Notes: generated from the letters alone by a model not told the origin. Shown: positions 13,854-25,990, numbered from the stretch's first letter. The stretch: 64,000 nucleotides of DNA from Polytrichum commune (GCA_950295325.1 OX485806.1:35214001-35278000), one strand, 5' to 3'. Made by a program: numbers and translations.

Positions 13854-14278
13854 ATGGAGACAGACACACATATGACAACTGCGGTGTGAGTTTTACTGAA
13901 ACATTGCTGCTGCGAGCAACGAACACCGAAATGAGATGGATTTGCACTTGAAACAAACACAACATCAAATATCCTTTATATCTAAACCACCCCAAATGTA
14001 CCAAATGTACAACCCCACGTACAGATGAGGACTCTGCAGGTGGACTCCGGTACTATCCCTTGAGGTACCCATGATAGTGCAGACAGACAGACAGACAAAC
14101 AAACACTCAGACAGTGGGTGCGTAGGAGTGGTAGTAAAGTCGGAGATAGAGGTGGGAGAGGAAGATGGGAATTGAAGTTGGGAAGGCCAGAGAATAAGTA
14201 GTGGGATGGAAGTGACCCAGTCGGCACCTAAGGAATGGACTTCCTTGCTCTCCGCCAACTTGCGAGAGAAGAGCGCCT

Positions 14279-14386
14279 TATAAAACAGTTAATCCCTGAA
14301 TTTGAGGCCAATCTCCAGAAGACAAGCCGCCATGGCAGGGAAGAAGAGGTCCACCTTGGCCCTCATCGCCTCTGCCAAGGCTTAAG
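14279..14386 (+). promoter_or_regulatory. Candidate promoter and first exon (TATA box, strong start context, splice donor)
   Basis: TATAAAA is at 14279-14285. An ATG at 14332 sits in a near-ideal context (GCCGCCATGG), 47 nt past the TATA box. That frame encodes only 17 residues (MAGKKRSTLALIASAKA) and stops at 14383-14385, one base before a good donor, TTAAG|GTAAGG (exon end 14386). An overlapping frame from an ATG at 14235 stays open for 50 codons through the same donor. It could be a 5' UTR exon with a micro-ORF for a downstream gene, possibly the LanC-like gene 4.8 kb away, or the first exon of an unrecognised gene. I could not find an acceptor that continues either frame. The TATA box would be inside the longer frame, which argues against it. 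Confidence 0.3.
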
Positions 14387-14674
14387 GTAAGGTACGTCAT
14401 TTGACAAAATTGTTGACCAACTCCTGAACAAGCTTAGCGAGCTCCTCAGGATCCCTCACCCTCACCTTCACCCTCACCCTCACCTCATCCTCACCCTGCC
14501 TGCCTGCCTCCTGCAGGCAGGTGGCAGGGAATCTGATGAATTGGGCTAAGTTTTTGCACGCTACATGATGAAACTGTGAGCCTGTTTCACTGGTGCAGAG
14601 TGAGAAACAGCAAACAAGTTAGTACTACACATAAGAAGTTATATATTATTTGACTACGACTGCTGCTGCTACTA

Positions 14675-15824
14675 CACCGTTTATGGCATTTAGCGTCACA
14701 TGCACAATAGTGTCACTTACCCCATTTTGAGGCATATGTGAGGTAATGCTGATGTTTAACAACTTCACCATTAGTGTCACCTCATGACACTTGGCGTTCA
14801 AGAGTGCTTACTCATATCTTGGCATGAGTATGTTCAATAGTGTTATGAGGTGCACGCCTATGTTACACAACGGTCTACAAGTTGACTAAGGTGTACACGA
14901 ATGACACTTGCCATTAGTATGCTCAAGAATATCTTCCTCTTGCATATTGAAATGTCAACACGTGACACTTGCCATTAGTCCGCTCAAAATATCTTCCCCT
15001 TGGATACTAAAACACAAGACTAGTGTCTACCATATCCCAATGTGCTGCTCTAAATGTCATAATGTAGATTTTTTCCACTTAATGAGGATACTTATGTTGA
15101 TGAGTGGAATCATATTGGCAATTAGTGGTCCTGACACTTTGAGACCTTAGGCATCTAGTTTAGGCCCTTCACGAATAGCATACATGACACTAAATACCAT
15201 AAATGATACACCATTTATGGTATTTAGTGTCACATGCATAATAATGTCATTTACCCTATTTTGAGGCACATGCTAGGTTACACTAATGACCAATAACTTC
15301 ATCATCAGTGTCACCTCATGACACTTGACGTTCAATTGCACTTACTAATACCTTGACATGAGTATGTTCAAAAGTGTTATGAGGTGTATGCCTATGTATA
15401 CTAAAACGCAAAACTTCATTAAATATTGTAATTAGTGTCATTTACTATTTGGAATTATGAAATGTCATATCTATTTACTATACATCTCATATTAATGTCA
15501 AACTGATTGTATGGATATCAATGAAACGGTAGCAACTTTACTTGATAAAGAAATTACATCAATAGTGAAAAGATAGAGCATTGTGTAACTCCAAATAATA
15601 AGTGACACTAAATATCATATTTAGTGTATCATCTCAAGCATCCCAATGTGCTACGCTGAATGTTATAATGTTGCTAAATTTTCACTTTAGAAAGATTACT
15701 TATGTTGACAAATAGTATCACATTTGCAAGTAGCAGGCGTGACACTTTGAGACGTGTAGGCATCTAGTTTAGGCACTTTGCAAACAGTGTACGTGACACT
15801 ACATACCATAAACAGTGCACTACT
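14675..15824. mobile_element. Two head-to-tail TIR elements sharing a junction, with a nested MITE
   Basis: Unit 1 (about 14675-15208) and unit 2 (about 15209-15824) are parallel copies. Both start with a CACNGTTTATGGYATTTAG-like end, carry TGACACTTGRCGTTCAA and CATGAGTATGTTCAA..GTGTTATGAGGTG, and end with GGCATCTAGTTTAGGC then TGACACTA.ATACCATAAA. The two ends are inverted copies of each other, so the middle junction is a palindrome near 15190-15230. Unit 2 also contains a roughly 200-bp insert (about 15416-15612) with its own inverted ends, TTAGTGTCATTTACTATTTGG and CAAATAATAAGTGACACTAAA. Ends beginning CAC suggest a CACTA-type non-autonomous family, but I found no clear 3-bp target duplication. 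Confidence 0.6.
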
Positions 15825-15949
15825 ATTACTCCTACCTGCCTCCACTATGGTTGACTTGTGGACAGCAGTGATGCAAGTGGATCCCACAGCAGGGGCAAGC
15901 TTCTGACGAGCTCATGATGCATGGCCCACCACAGAAGTCCCCTCTTTAC

Positions 15950-16095
15950 AAATCTCCTCTGAGTATGCAACAACGCATATGACAAAGTCGAGATAACAAC
16001 ATATTATAGTTTGAGATAACTGACAGAGAGTGAAACTTCGATCTGAGTTTCACTCCAAGTTTCAATCCCACTGTCACTTATCAAGAAATGTGGTC

Positions 16096-16134
<39 letters not shown>

Positions 16135-16640
16135 GAGACTGATGTTGTTGTGAAATATGGTGTTTCTTAATCTCAAAATTAGACTAATTCTATATGTAAT
16201 TCCGAAACCTATGTCCTCTGAGCATGCGACAACATTTATGACAAAGTTGAGATAACAACACATAGTTTTAGATTAGTGACTGTCAGTCAGCGAGAGAGAG
16301 ATGACTCTGATGTGAATTATGGTTGTTCCTTCATCTTGAGTTAGACTAATTCTATGTGTAATTCTGTAACCCATGCTCTCTCATTACATACCTTCTCCAA
16401 GCATGCAACAACAGATATGACAAGCCATCCTTCAATGGCAACCCTCCACCAACAATAGATCATAGGTATGGTAGTGAGACTGAGATCATGGAGTTTCACT
16501 CCCAAGTTTCAACCTTGTCACTAATATTCCAATGACTTAGGTCTCTTTACATATCTTCTCCAAGCATGCAACAACTCGTATGACAAATGATCCCCCAAGT
16601 TTCCAACCTTAGCCTGTCACTTATGCAAGTATATTATTAT
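15950..16640. repeat. Degenerate tandem repeat (four copies) with an AG microsatellite
   Basis: The block 'CTCTGAGYATGCRACAAC...ATATGACAAAG' recurs near 15957, 16214, 16391 and 16556 (the later two as CTCCAAGCATGCAACAAC). Each is followed by GAGATAACAAC or GATCC and a 'CACTC.AAGTTTCAA' block. An uninterrupted AG run lies at 16100-16129. Confidence 0.65.
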
Positions 16641-18140
16641 ATGGCCAGATTGCATGGACACAGACGTATGGAGGGTGCTCCTGAATACATATTGGCATCT
16701 TCAAGAGAACTTATATAAATTATGGGTTGCTGTAATCTAAGATAGCGTTGACACATGGAATGTTAAATCACCCATGAATGAACGTGTGCATATGTGCATT
16801 CGCACTATTTCATGAGCACCGAGGCCAAAACATGGCTTTGCATCATGTAACTTTTTTTGGTCTTTTGATTACCACAGGGTGATGATGTCTGGTTCGACAC
16901 AACATAAATATTTTTGGAAGAATTTTCCATGTATCGTTTTCACATTGGTCAGGATTCAGCTCAATCTAATGCAGAAAGTTGGAGCTTTTGGCACTCAAAG
17001 TGTTGTTGAACAAGAGAACATTCTATGATACCTAACAATCGATTTGTGGGGGAGACTGTTCATGGTCATTGCCATTTGCTGCAGCTGAGTTTGTATTTTA
17101 GTGGGTCAGCCTCCTCCATGTCACCCTGCTATGCCAGTCCGTCTCGTGGCAAATGGGCTGCTTGTGCGGTGTATTTTTACTGTCAATAGAATCATACCCA
17201 TATGGCTAAATCAATGTGGATAACACAAAAAGTTAAAAGTAATTAAATAATGAAAATAAAACAGCAGCAGCAACAACAACAACAACAACAACAACAGCAG
17301 AAAGTTTAACTTAGTAGTCAGCTAATCTGCCCCAGTAGGTACTTACATGTCAGGATGGGATGGGATTGCAGTCAACCATCAAGAGTTGAAATTACCTGCT
17401 GTCGCTCATTGGAACCTGTGATCAATGCTTGCTGCAGTCACCAATTTCGAGGGGATGGGTTAGGTTAAGTTATTACTACTTGCATAATTTATTAGGTTTG
17501 TATGTTGTTCATCAGTGACTGCATCGACCTTTGAATCATCGAAGCAGGTGAATTATCTAACTTAACTTACTTACACATGCAACAGCATCCGACCCTATAA
17601 CCTGTTTTATTTGCCAACCGATGGAGTCAGTAAATTATAATTAGTGACAGTTCAACTGTAAGCAGACAGGGCACCGCAAGAACTGGGAGGCGAAGGGACA
17701 CCATAACTTCCGGGTCCGGCACTAAATCTCCTCATAACTGCCACCATTTCATTCAATATAAGTTGAGTCTAATACTTCTAGACCTCTTGATTGAATGAAT
17801 GAATCCTCTGTAGCATTTGAAACATAAAAGTCCTGTCGCTACGCTGATCACTACAGGAGTCAAGCAAGCAAGGGTTTTGTTTTCAAGTGATTATTGTAAT
17901 GTGGCCAATTGAAGTCACTGACTCATGCAAAGGGGCCCAAATTTCGACAAACCCAGAGATCCACTTAGATTTATGTAAGTAGACTGAGTGCAGCCAGTGT
18001 GAGTTAGGTTAAGTTATATGAGCAGCAGGATCCAAAACTACAAAATTCATGAAGATCTTTAGCCTGGCTGCAGCAACAGATCATGCGGGTCATGTGGTCA
18101 TCGATCAGAGTTAAAAAAAAATTTAAACAAGTATAATTAA
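16641..18140. other. Intergenic, no gene recognised
   Basis: No supported gene. It contains a CAG/CAA microsatellite at 17262-17300. Base composition is less AT-skewed than the flanks, and it could include untranslated or regulatory sequence of the LanC-like gene downstream. Confidence 0.45.
17262..17300. repeat. (CAG)n(CAA)n microsatellite
   Basis: Three CAG units, about eight CAA/ACA units, then CAGCAG. Confidence 0.92.
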
Positions 18141-18199
18141 GGGAGTGAATAATTACTATTGCAGACTGGTGTCCATCATGTCGACAAAAAGAGGGACAA

Positions 18200-19190
18200 T
18201 TTGATCTATGGTGAAATTGAGCAGTGCAATGCAGTTACGTACTTTACATCTTGAACTGTGCCGAACTAGAAGGTCGGATATATCAGAACTACCTTCCTTG
18301 GATTGCCCAAAAAAATTTGTTTTAACTGCAGTTACAGTGCTGGAGAAGTCCATGATGAGAGTTGGGCTATCTGTATGTTCAGGAGAGAAATATGTACATT
18401 TGAGAATTGCAGTCATGCGGCAGTATCCAGTGGAGCCTGTTCTTGCCCAAAAATGAAGGGGGTAAAAGTCCATGACGATGAGTTGGCTTATCTGATTGTT
18501 CAGCAGAGAAATAGTTACTTGCAATTATGCAGATTCATCCAGTGGAGCTAGGACTGATTTCTTTGAACCTTCTCTGAATCGAAAAATAAAATTCAACTAA
18601 AACACAGCAGATATAAGTGATGGAGAATTACATGCAGATGAGTAGGCATGAGTTATCTGAATGTTCAACAGAGAAAAGACTTGCATGAATGAGTCATGCA
18701 GAAACCAGTGGAGCACAATTTTTGTGGGTTTGGTCATCAGAATTATTTCTAATCAATTATGAAGGGAGTGAAACTTACACTGAGACACACGCAACTGTAC
18801 ATCATATTGCCATAATTAAGCAGTGCAATGCAGCATAAAGATTCTGTGCCCAACTGGTGACATGCCCTGAGTCGGCAATGGGCTGTCAAAGGCCGTAGAA
18901 TCTTGAATCTTCCGTGGATTGCAATAAAATTGACTGAAAGACAATGGGACGCATCACACCAAGGTTGATTGTGATCAAGTGACGGCCAGAAGCTACGTCA
19001 CTGTCCATTTAGATATTCCTGATTATAAGTGTTGGAGAACTGACAACATGCAAACGAGCTGGATTATGTAAACGTAACTTACCTTATGTTCAGTGGTGAA
19101 TCTTTCTACTTCCGATTCTAGGTGGCTGCAGGAGGAATAAGAAGACGCTCTTGAATTGCAGTCATGCAAAATCCAGTAGAGCTCATTTTT
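18200..19190. repeat. Nested local duplications leading into the LanC-like start codon
   Basis: A small unit ending in CCAGTRGAGC occurs four times (landmarks 18427, 18539, 18705, 19173). It reads roughly GATGAG..GG..TATCTG.ATGTTCA.CAGAGAAA, then TTGCA.TCATGCA, then the landmark. On top of this, a larger block beginning AGCAGTGCAATGCAG at 18220 is repeated 599 bp later at 18819, with the same order of motifs (TGTGCC.AACT, TTCC.TGGATTGC..AAAA). The fourth small unit (TTGCAGTCATGCAAAATCC) contains the ATG of the LanC-like gene at 19164. Confidence 0.7.
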
Positions 19191-22100
19191 GCCAAGCCGG
19201 CTGAGAAGCATAATGCCACCAACCCTAAGGTGGAAGTGCGGACTTTCCCCAACAACATGAACAATTACAAGGTATCATTTCGTGGGACAGATGAGCAGGT
19301 GGCCAAATCACAGAGAGTTCCGCTTTCCCATTACACTGCGCCCCGTGTGGCTCTCATGTACCCGGAAGAGTTTCGAGAACACTCGTTTCCCAAGTCTGGA
19401 AGATTTCTCAAGTCGGCGCTTAAATTGAAAAATGAGGTCATCACCACTGAATCATCTGCCCAAATTCTCCTTAAAGTTCAGTCCATTCTTTAGATGAGAT
19501 TGAACCCCAAAGACAACATCATCATCACCACCACACTCATCACCATCACCACTGAACCTTCCACCCACATTTTACTTTATTTCAACCCATTCTTGATACG
19601 AAAGTGAATCGCCAAAAAAGTTTCATCATCACTTCAGATCAGTGCACCTCATCAGGAGATTTTAGGGTTCTTAAATTCAGAGCAGAAGAGGTCACAAGTC
19701 AAAGATGAGGTCACCACATTCATCACAACCAGCATTGAATCCGCCAAACTCTTCCTTAAATTCAACCCATTGTTGATATGATTTGAAAGTGAGCATCAGC
19801 AAATCATCACTTCAGATCAGTGCACCTCATCATAAGATTTAGGGTTCTGTCACCAATTCTTTAAATTAAAGCAGTACAGGTCATAAATGAAAAATTAGGT
19901 CATCATCATCAGCAGCAGCAGCAGCAGCAGTACATCACCACACCACCACTGAATAATCTACCAATTCCTTCCTTCAATTCAACTCGTTCTTCAGCAATTG
20001 AAAAGCCATTATAAAAACATTATCATCGCCTCGGATCAAGTGCACCTTATCAGAAGATTTTAGGGTTGTGTCACCTGGGATTCTTAAAATCAGAGTCAGA
20101 GGTCACAGCTCAAAAACTAGGTCACCACATTTATCACCACCACCATTAATTAATTAATTAGATATATATATAGAGAGAGAGAGAGAGACAGAGCTAAAAA
20201 AAATTTTCCCCAAAAGAATTGGGAGGCACTAGAAGTGGAGTTGAAATCAGCAATCTCACATAGATCGTTGGTTCATGTTAATCACGTGATTTGTGTGAAT
20301 CATGGGAAGGATGCGCCACTTGCAAGTGAACTTCAACTGACATGTGTACAAATAGTTGTTGGTAGTGAGTAAGGAAAATGACTTCCAAGGAGGTTAACCA
20401 CCACACTGTTCGCTTAGATGCTTGAAATTGAATCAAAGGCAATCCGTCAAGTAGGTCAGTCAATGCTTGAGAAACGAAAGGTGGTTAAGGTATGTGGGTG
20501 TAATTCGTTTTGATTATCATGTTCTCCAACTTCCAACGATTACATTTACACAACAAAACTTGTGCTGCATAAGCAAATCTACGTTGAAGCATTAGCAAAA
20601 ATTAGATTGAAAATTGGCCCTCCCCTAAATTAGTTATAGTTGGTGGAAGTACATGTTTGTTGATTCTTTAATTGAATACATTAATCCTCCCCATTGTGTT
20701 CACGATTGAGTGTGGAGAATAACTTAAACTTTGAAGATGTAGTCCAATCACTTTTCAACATGTGTCTTTATGGTGTTTGTTTTTTGATCCTCACCAATGA
20801 AATGTAGGTGTCTGATTAAGAAAAGTAATCGAATAACACTAGTATACTCAATCAATTACACCTCGAACCATTTGACCAAGGCATACTTCACTTTTGCCAT
20901 GGCATGGATCCCTCCTTTTGCTGCGTCTTTTTGGCATGGGAAGGGGGGTCCTAGAGCCCATGATTCAAGGATAGGAAACTCAACAAACTTTAGACAGAGA
21001 TTGCGCAGAATATTAAGCGTTTAGGGTGTACACTATGACACATGCATTTTTTATGATTCTAACTCAATCAAGGAAGGTCTGAAATTCACTCCGATGGCTG
21101 TTGAAGCTTCAACAAAGATTTTTCTATGGCAACACAAGTTTCGCTCCCTAAATCTGCTAATATGAAGGTGGAGGACTTGGAAAACCAACCAAATGACACC
21201 CACATGCCTTACCAAATCAACACAGTAATAGTAACAGTCATCCTTGTTGAATTTCTTTGCAGATTGTTCAAGCAACATGGACCAGGAATGGTCTAAGAGT
21301 GGAAGACCCCACAATGTACGTGGGTGTCCTCGGCACCGCATTTCTTTGCTTCAAGGCTTACATGGCAACAGGGTCCAAACAAGATCTAATGCTTCTCACT
21401 GACATTGTTGACAGTTGTTGTGCGACTGCTGACAATGCAAAAGAGTGAGATCACTATAATCCTACATTATTTTTGCAACAAAAAAAAACATATGATAACG
21501 TTTATGTTTGGCAACACAATCATGAGATATAGAGTCTCTTCACCCACAGGTTATTGCCATAATTATCTCCATCTACATCATTATCATTCTCATTCTCATA
21601 TTTTTTTATAGTTATTAAGAGTTAATTGACTCTTTCTAACGGCTGCATCCAGGGCAACTTGATTGTACATTGCTCCTTCCCATCTAAGTTAGGCTCACCA
21701 AGCCCCTCGGTACCCACAACTTTTTAGCCTTGTCTCCTCATCGGTTGTTGATCTCGAACACAATCGCGTTGATAAGATTAGAACACAATGGATCACATTA
21801 GGAACAAACCTTCAAGTGTCCACAACTTACGGTTAGTAATTCATATTATACAAGGTTGACCCTCATAGTGATTGGGTGGACGATAACTTGTAACACTAGC
21901 ATGGCTTCCTCTTTGCAGACAATGATACTTAACCCAATTCATGACGATTTTTATTGCCAAACCTTCTTGTATTAGAAATGAATCGAATTGTATCTATCCT
22001 ACTTTCCATTGGGAAGAGGTTGTAAACATTTTGCTAGATCGCATGACATTTTTTAAATGAGGTGGGTGTGTTTGATATATAAATTTATAGAGACATTTTT

Positions 22101-25100
22101 CTTACATTATTTTCTAATTGAGATAGGTATATAGGTATATAGATATAATTGTCAGCTCCAGATGGAGCAAGCATGAATGAAGAGCCTTTTGCTCGCATGC
22201 TACCTCTGCCTTTCATGGGTCGGGCTTCATATCACAAACAATCTGCAATTTAAGCATATGACATTTTTTGGATGAGGTGGATGCTATAAACTGCCATGCT
22301 AATCGTCAAACGTCTTGTTTCTTGTACAATTTTTAGGTAAGGGGATTTCTCTCAAGAACTTTGGCATGCATTCAATCACTTAACATGCTCAGTGGTGGAT
22401 TTGGAAGAGTAAATGTGCAGGAATGTCACATTTCTATGTGGGCAGCCAGGGATTTATGCTTTAGGAGCAGTAGCTGCCAAGCTCAGGAATGATCCACTTC
22501 GCCGTGATTTTTACCTCAGCCTCTTCAATAAGGTCTCAAAACTGCTCCCAAATAGGACTTTTGGGATATCATGCACTCGGTGGCTACAACGTGATCATCG
22601 CTCTCCGATGCATGTTGGTTTCAATATAGACAGAGTTGAAACTACCAAGCATTATATTATCCTCCCCGTGGTTCACATGGTTCAATGAATTAGGCGATCA
22701 TGAAGCGACTATTTTTTCCTCCGTTTTTAATGTCCCCATTTTTTTAGAACTTTTTGTTGCTTGATTCTTTTGTAATTGACCAATTGAGAAAGTCATGGAT
22801 GGACCTAGACCTAATGCATATGCAGGTTGCCAGCCGAAGGATTTTGTCTGTCGGTCCAGCTGAGGAGGGCATGGGGCTTCCATACGAGCTCCTCAATGGA
22901 CGTGCAGGGTTCCTTTACGCTGCTCTCTTTTTGAACCACCACATTGGTCCGGATGTTGTGCCTTGGAGCATCACTGTAAGTCAAGTTCTTATTATGTCAT
23001 AGAAGAGTCACACATGAAGGTGGCCAATTCAAAATGATGACCAACATGCAATTGATGTTTGTCTCTTTTTGTTTTTGGCCAATGGCTCAACCGATGATTA
23101 GCGTTTCTATATGGTCACAGTCAATTGAGATTCTTCAAATTTGGGGGTGACCAACACTAGCTAGCTTGAGATGCTCACCCCCAACCAAGAACAAGAAGAG
23201 ATTGCACATCATTTTTACCCATTGGTCACCATTTTGAGTTAGCAAGCCCTTGTGTGGAAGTCATCTATTATAATCTTGATATATATGCCGTGCTCATTCT
23301 TAGAGGCCTTTTGGTAAATTATCAATCTAAGGAGAGTAGGTTTGCAAAGTTGTCAATGTGTGCTTGAGTACTTCAGGTTTACATCAATGTTAAGTAGTAG
23401 GTTGTTATTCTCTCCACAAAAGAATAATATGAGCACAATCCATTTCGGATTCATGATACATAGCTTTCAAGCTTATTCTAAAAACAGTTTGTGCTCTCTA
23501 GCCATCAATCTTTTTGCTCAATGAAAGAAGAGAACCGACTACAAATGACCTAGTTCATATTCCCAAGTTACTGTTTCAAATCAAAAATTTAGGAAATGAA
23601 TTGAAACACATCTTAGAGGAGGGAAGAAAAAACAAAAACCAAAAAACCAAAAAAAACCAAAAAAGTAAAACTAAAGGAATAACCAAAACATTTCGATAAA
23701 TAACCGATTGATAATCGAAAAGTATGGATACTAACCGAGTTTGTGTATTCTCCGGAGGACTATCATTGCTTCAAGGAAGAACTGCACGAACGAGATTGAT
23801 CTTCTTAGTGGTGGCAACCTACATCCCTTCTTGACCACTGAAAATAAAAACAAGAGTGAACACATGCTGCTTAGTAACAATGTTAATAATTCATAACCTT
23901 TTTGTCCTGGCCCATTACACATGTTCGTATAAAATTAATGTCTCAGGCCATCCCCGCATTGTCGGTCAACATGCTGCAAAGTGATGGCCGGTCGTTTTGG
24001 AACTTTGAAAGGGGGCCGTGTCAGCCCTCACCCATGCAAGTTCCAAGATGTATAATAGATGTTCTGAGGAACAAACAAATCCATAACCCTATGAAGCAAG
24101 GTCCTTTTATTCCTGTGAATACAATCATGTTAAGAAAGAACAACCCCTGTGAAATCAACCTGAATCTACAACCATTGTTTGCTCCGAGCTCATGACAACT
24201 TAGTTACTACGAATAGACAGGGAAACAATGTCGGCTGGCTCAGTCCTGTCGTTTGTTCGTCTCAATCCAGGCCTGATTTGTTGGGCGGGGCTATTAATCG
24301 ATTCAAACACAGGGCCCCATTGTCGATGCGGTGTTGGCATCCGGGCGCGCGAATTCCACTGCAAAATGCCCTCTCGTGTATTCATGGAAATCCACAAGAT
24401 ACTGGGGCGCAGCGCACGGCTTGGCCGGCATCATGCACATCCTCATGCACTTTCCTTTGAGCAGACAAGACAGCGAGGACGTCAAAGCGACTCTTCGGTA
24501 CATGATCAAGGGCCGCTACTTGCGGGGGAATTATCGGGCGAGTGAGGGAAATTCGAGGGGCGACCGGCTCGTCCATTGGTGCCACGGAGCGCCTGGGGTT
24601 GCAATCACACTCTGCAAGGCAGTAGAGGTCAGTCATACATGCACATGATCGGATGATTTCGAAGAACTAAGGTAGATGACTGCTAAATGGTTACTTTTCC
24701 CACTCAGCCCACTTCTCCCAGGATACAAATCACGCGAGTACGACAAGATGGTAAGCGAATCCAAATCAAGGCCGCAGCCACTGTCCTCATGAATTTTGGA
24801 GCTTGTATGAATAGATTAGTCATTGTCATGAGGATTATCGTGTTCATTAAGTGGTCATATAGGTCTCCCAATTATGTTGGCGATTGAGATTACAATGGGT
24901 ATCATAGTTTGAGCACACAGTCCAATCTCTTTTAGTATTATGTCTTTTGGTGTCCAATTATGGAGCCACGTCACCATACCACACATCTCTCAAGTATAGG
25001 GGTTCTTGGAAAGTAATTGGATAAGAATTGGTTACCTTGGGTAATGGATGCAAGGAGCCATGCCATGGGTTGTAATAGGATGCCCACCTTAATGAGCCCT

Positions 25101-25547
25101 AGTTATAGACACCATTCTAGGTACAACAACTATTATAATTGTGAGGGCTTATTTAAAGGTCAAAACTCTTCAGGATTCAGAATTGCTAATCAATTAACTG
25201 TGCAGACATTTCCTCAAGAGACAGACTTCTGTGACGCTGCGATCGCAGCTGCGGATGTGGTATGGGAGCATGGCCTGTTGAGGCGGTTGGGACTCTGCCA
25301 TGGTATAAGTGGAAACGCGTATGTGTTTCTGTCCCTTTATAGAATTGTTGGTGGGAAGAAGCACCTGTTTCGCGCAAGGCAGTTTGCGGGTTGGCTTCAC
25401 AAGCATGCCAAACGCTTGTTGTCAACAGGGGAAATGCATGGAGGTGACCATCGGCATTCTTTGTTTGAGGGCCTAGCCGGCACAGCATGTTTGTGGATAG
25501 ATGTTGCAAGGCCGGATAGCTCGAGGTTTCCAGGTTATGAAATTTGA
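19164..25547 (+). CDS. LanC-like protein (GCR2/GCL/LANCL family), six exons, 457 aa
   Basis: Exons: 19164-19436, 21263-21444, 22421-22532, 22826-22975, 24313-24627, 25206-25547. All introns are GT-AG with matching phases (0,2,0,0,0), and the sum is 1374 nt. Family landmarks in order: KSALKLKNE then ATWTR (about residues 82-97), GVLGTAFLCFKAYMATG (about 110-126), NVTFLCGQPGIYALGAVAAK, ELLNGRAGFLYAALFLN, YWGAAHGLAGIMHILM, RLVHWCHGAPGVAITL, LCHGISGNAYVFLSLYR, HSLFEGLAGTACLWID and the C-terminal FPGYEI. The three zinc ligands of the fold are present as C329, C375 and H376. Length is slightly above the roughly 410 aa of Arabidopsis GCR2 because of a longer N terminus. The start is the first ATG after an in-frame TGA at 19152; a non-coding upstream exon is possible. 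Known of the family: (alpha/alpha) barrel. Animal LanCLs add glutathione to dehydroamino acids in proteins, and the former G-protein-coupled ABA-receptor claim for plant GCR2 is disputed. Introns 1 and 4 are long, and intron 1 is full of tandem repeats. Confidence 0.93.
19425..20150. repeat. About 190-220-bp degenerate tandem array starting at the exon 1/intron 1 border
   Basis: Copies of a unit AATGAGGTCATCACC ... CACTGAAT...CAAA.TCTTCCTTAAATTCAACCCATT...TTGAAAG...ATCAGTGCACCTCATC...GATTTAGGGTT are seen from 19431 (spanning the splice donor), about 19515, 19704, 19893 and 20115 (partial). Donor-like GAG|GT or TAG|GT sites recur at 19437, 19710, 19899 and 20121. The fourth copy has an expanded ATC/AGC run (19901-19930). 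A TA/GA microsatellite follows at about 20158-20190. Confidence 0.75.
20318..20420. repeat. Copy of the LanC-like 3'-flank repeat inside intron 1
   Basis: CACTTGCAAGTGAACTT..AC..CATGTG..A.AATTG.TTGT.AG.AAGGRAAATGACT.CCAAG.AGGT matches the sequence just after the stop codon (25566-25650) and its second copy (25850-25935), all in the same orientation. Confidence 0.65.
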
Positions 25548-25562
25548 AAATGTAGAGGAAGT

Positions 25563-25990
25563 GTCACTTGCAAGTGAACTTGAACCACCATGTGGATAAT
25601 TGCTTGTTGTAAGCAAGGGAAATGACTCCCAAGTAGGTCAGTCACTGCAGCATTGAGATGTAGCTTGAGAATGGACATCGTCAGGTAGGGTTAGTTAGTG
25701 CCAACACTTGGATGCTTAAAATTTGGATGGTGGTATTGCAAGGCTGCAAAACTTAAGTTTTCCATGTTACAAAATTTGAAAATGAGGCTCCCCACTAGAA
25801 GCAAGAAAAGAACAATGTCTTATTGGTTGTCAATTCATTTAACCATTTGTATAGTGGCAAGGAAACTTGAAAGACACATGTATAGTTTTGTGTGGCGAGC
25901 AAGAAAAATGACTCCCAAGTAGGTTAGTCACCGCAACATTGAGATGCACCTTGAGAATGGAAGGCAACTTGCAAGTAGGGTTAGCCAACA
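25563..25990. repeat. Two direct copies of a 3'-flank block after the LanC-like stop codon
   Basis: Block 1 (25563-25705) and block 2 (25850-25990) share AATGACTCCCAAGTAGGT, AGTCAC.GCA.CATTGAGATG and AGTAGGGTTAG. The TTATGAAATTTGAAAATG at the stop codon itself is echoed at about 25766 (TTACAAAATTTGAAAATG). The duplication therefore begins at the very 3' end of the coding sequence. It probably lies partly within the 3' UTR. Confidence 0.65.

Noticed and set aside
13672-14258. Overlapping - strand open frames with serine and phenylalanine runs
   Set aside because: They arise from the GAA microsatellite and CT-rich sequence. Several frames are open at once and none resembles a protein family.
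24179-24660. Other long frames on both strands around 24.2-24.6 kb
   Set aside because: They are shadows of exon 5 of the LanC-like gene, which is confirmed by the WCHGAPG motif and splice phases.
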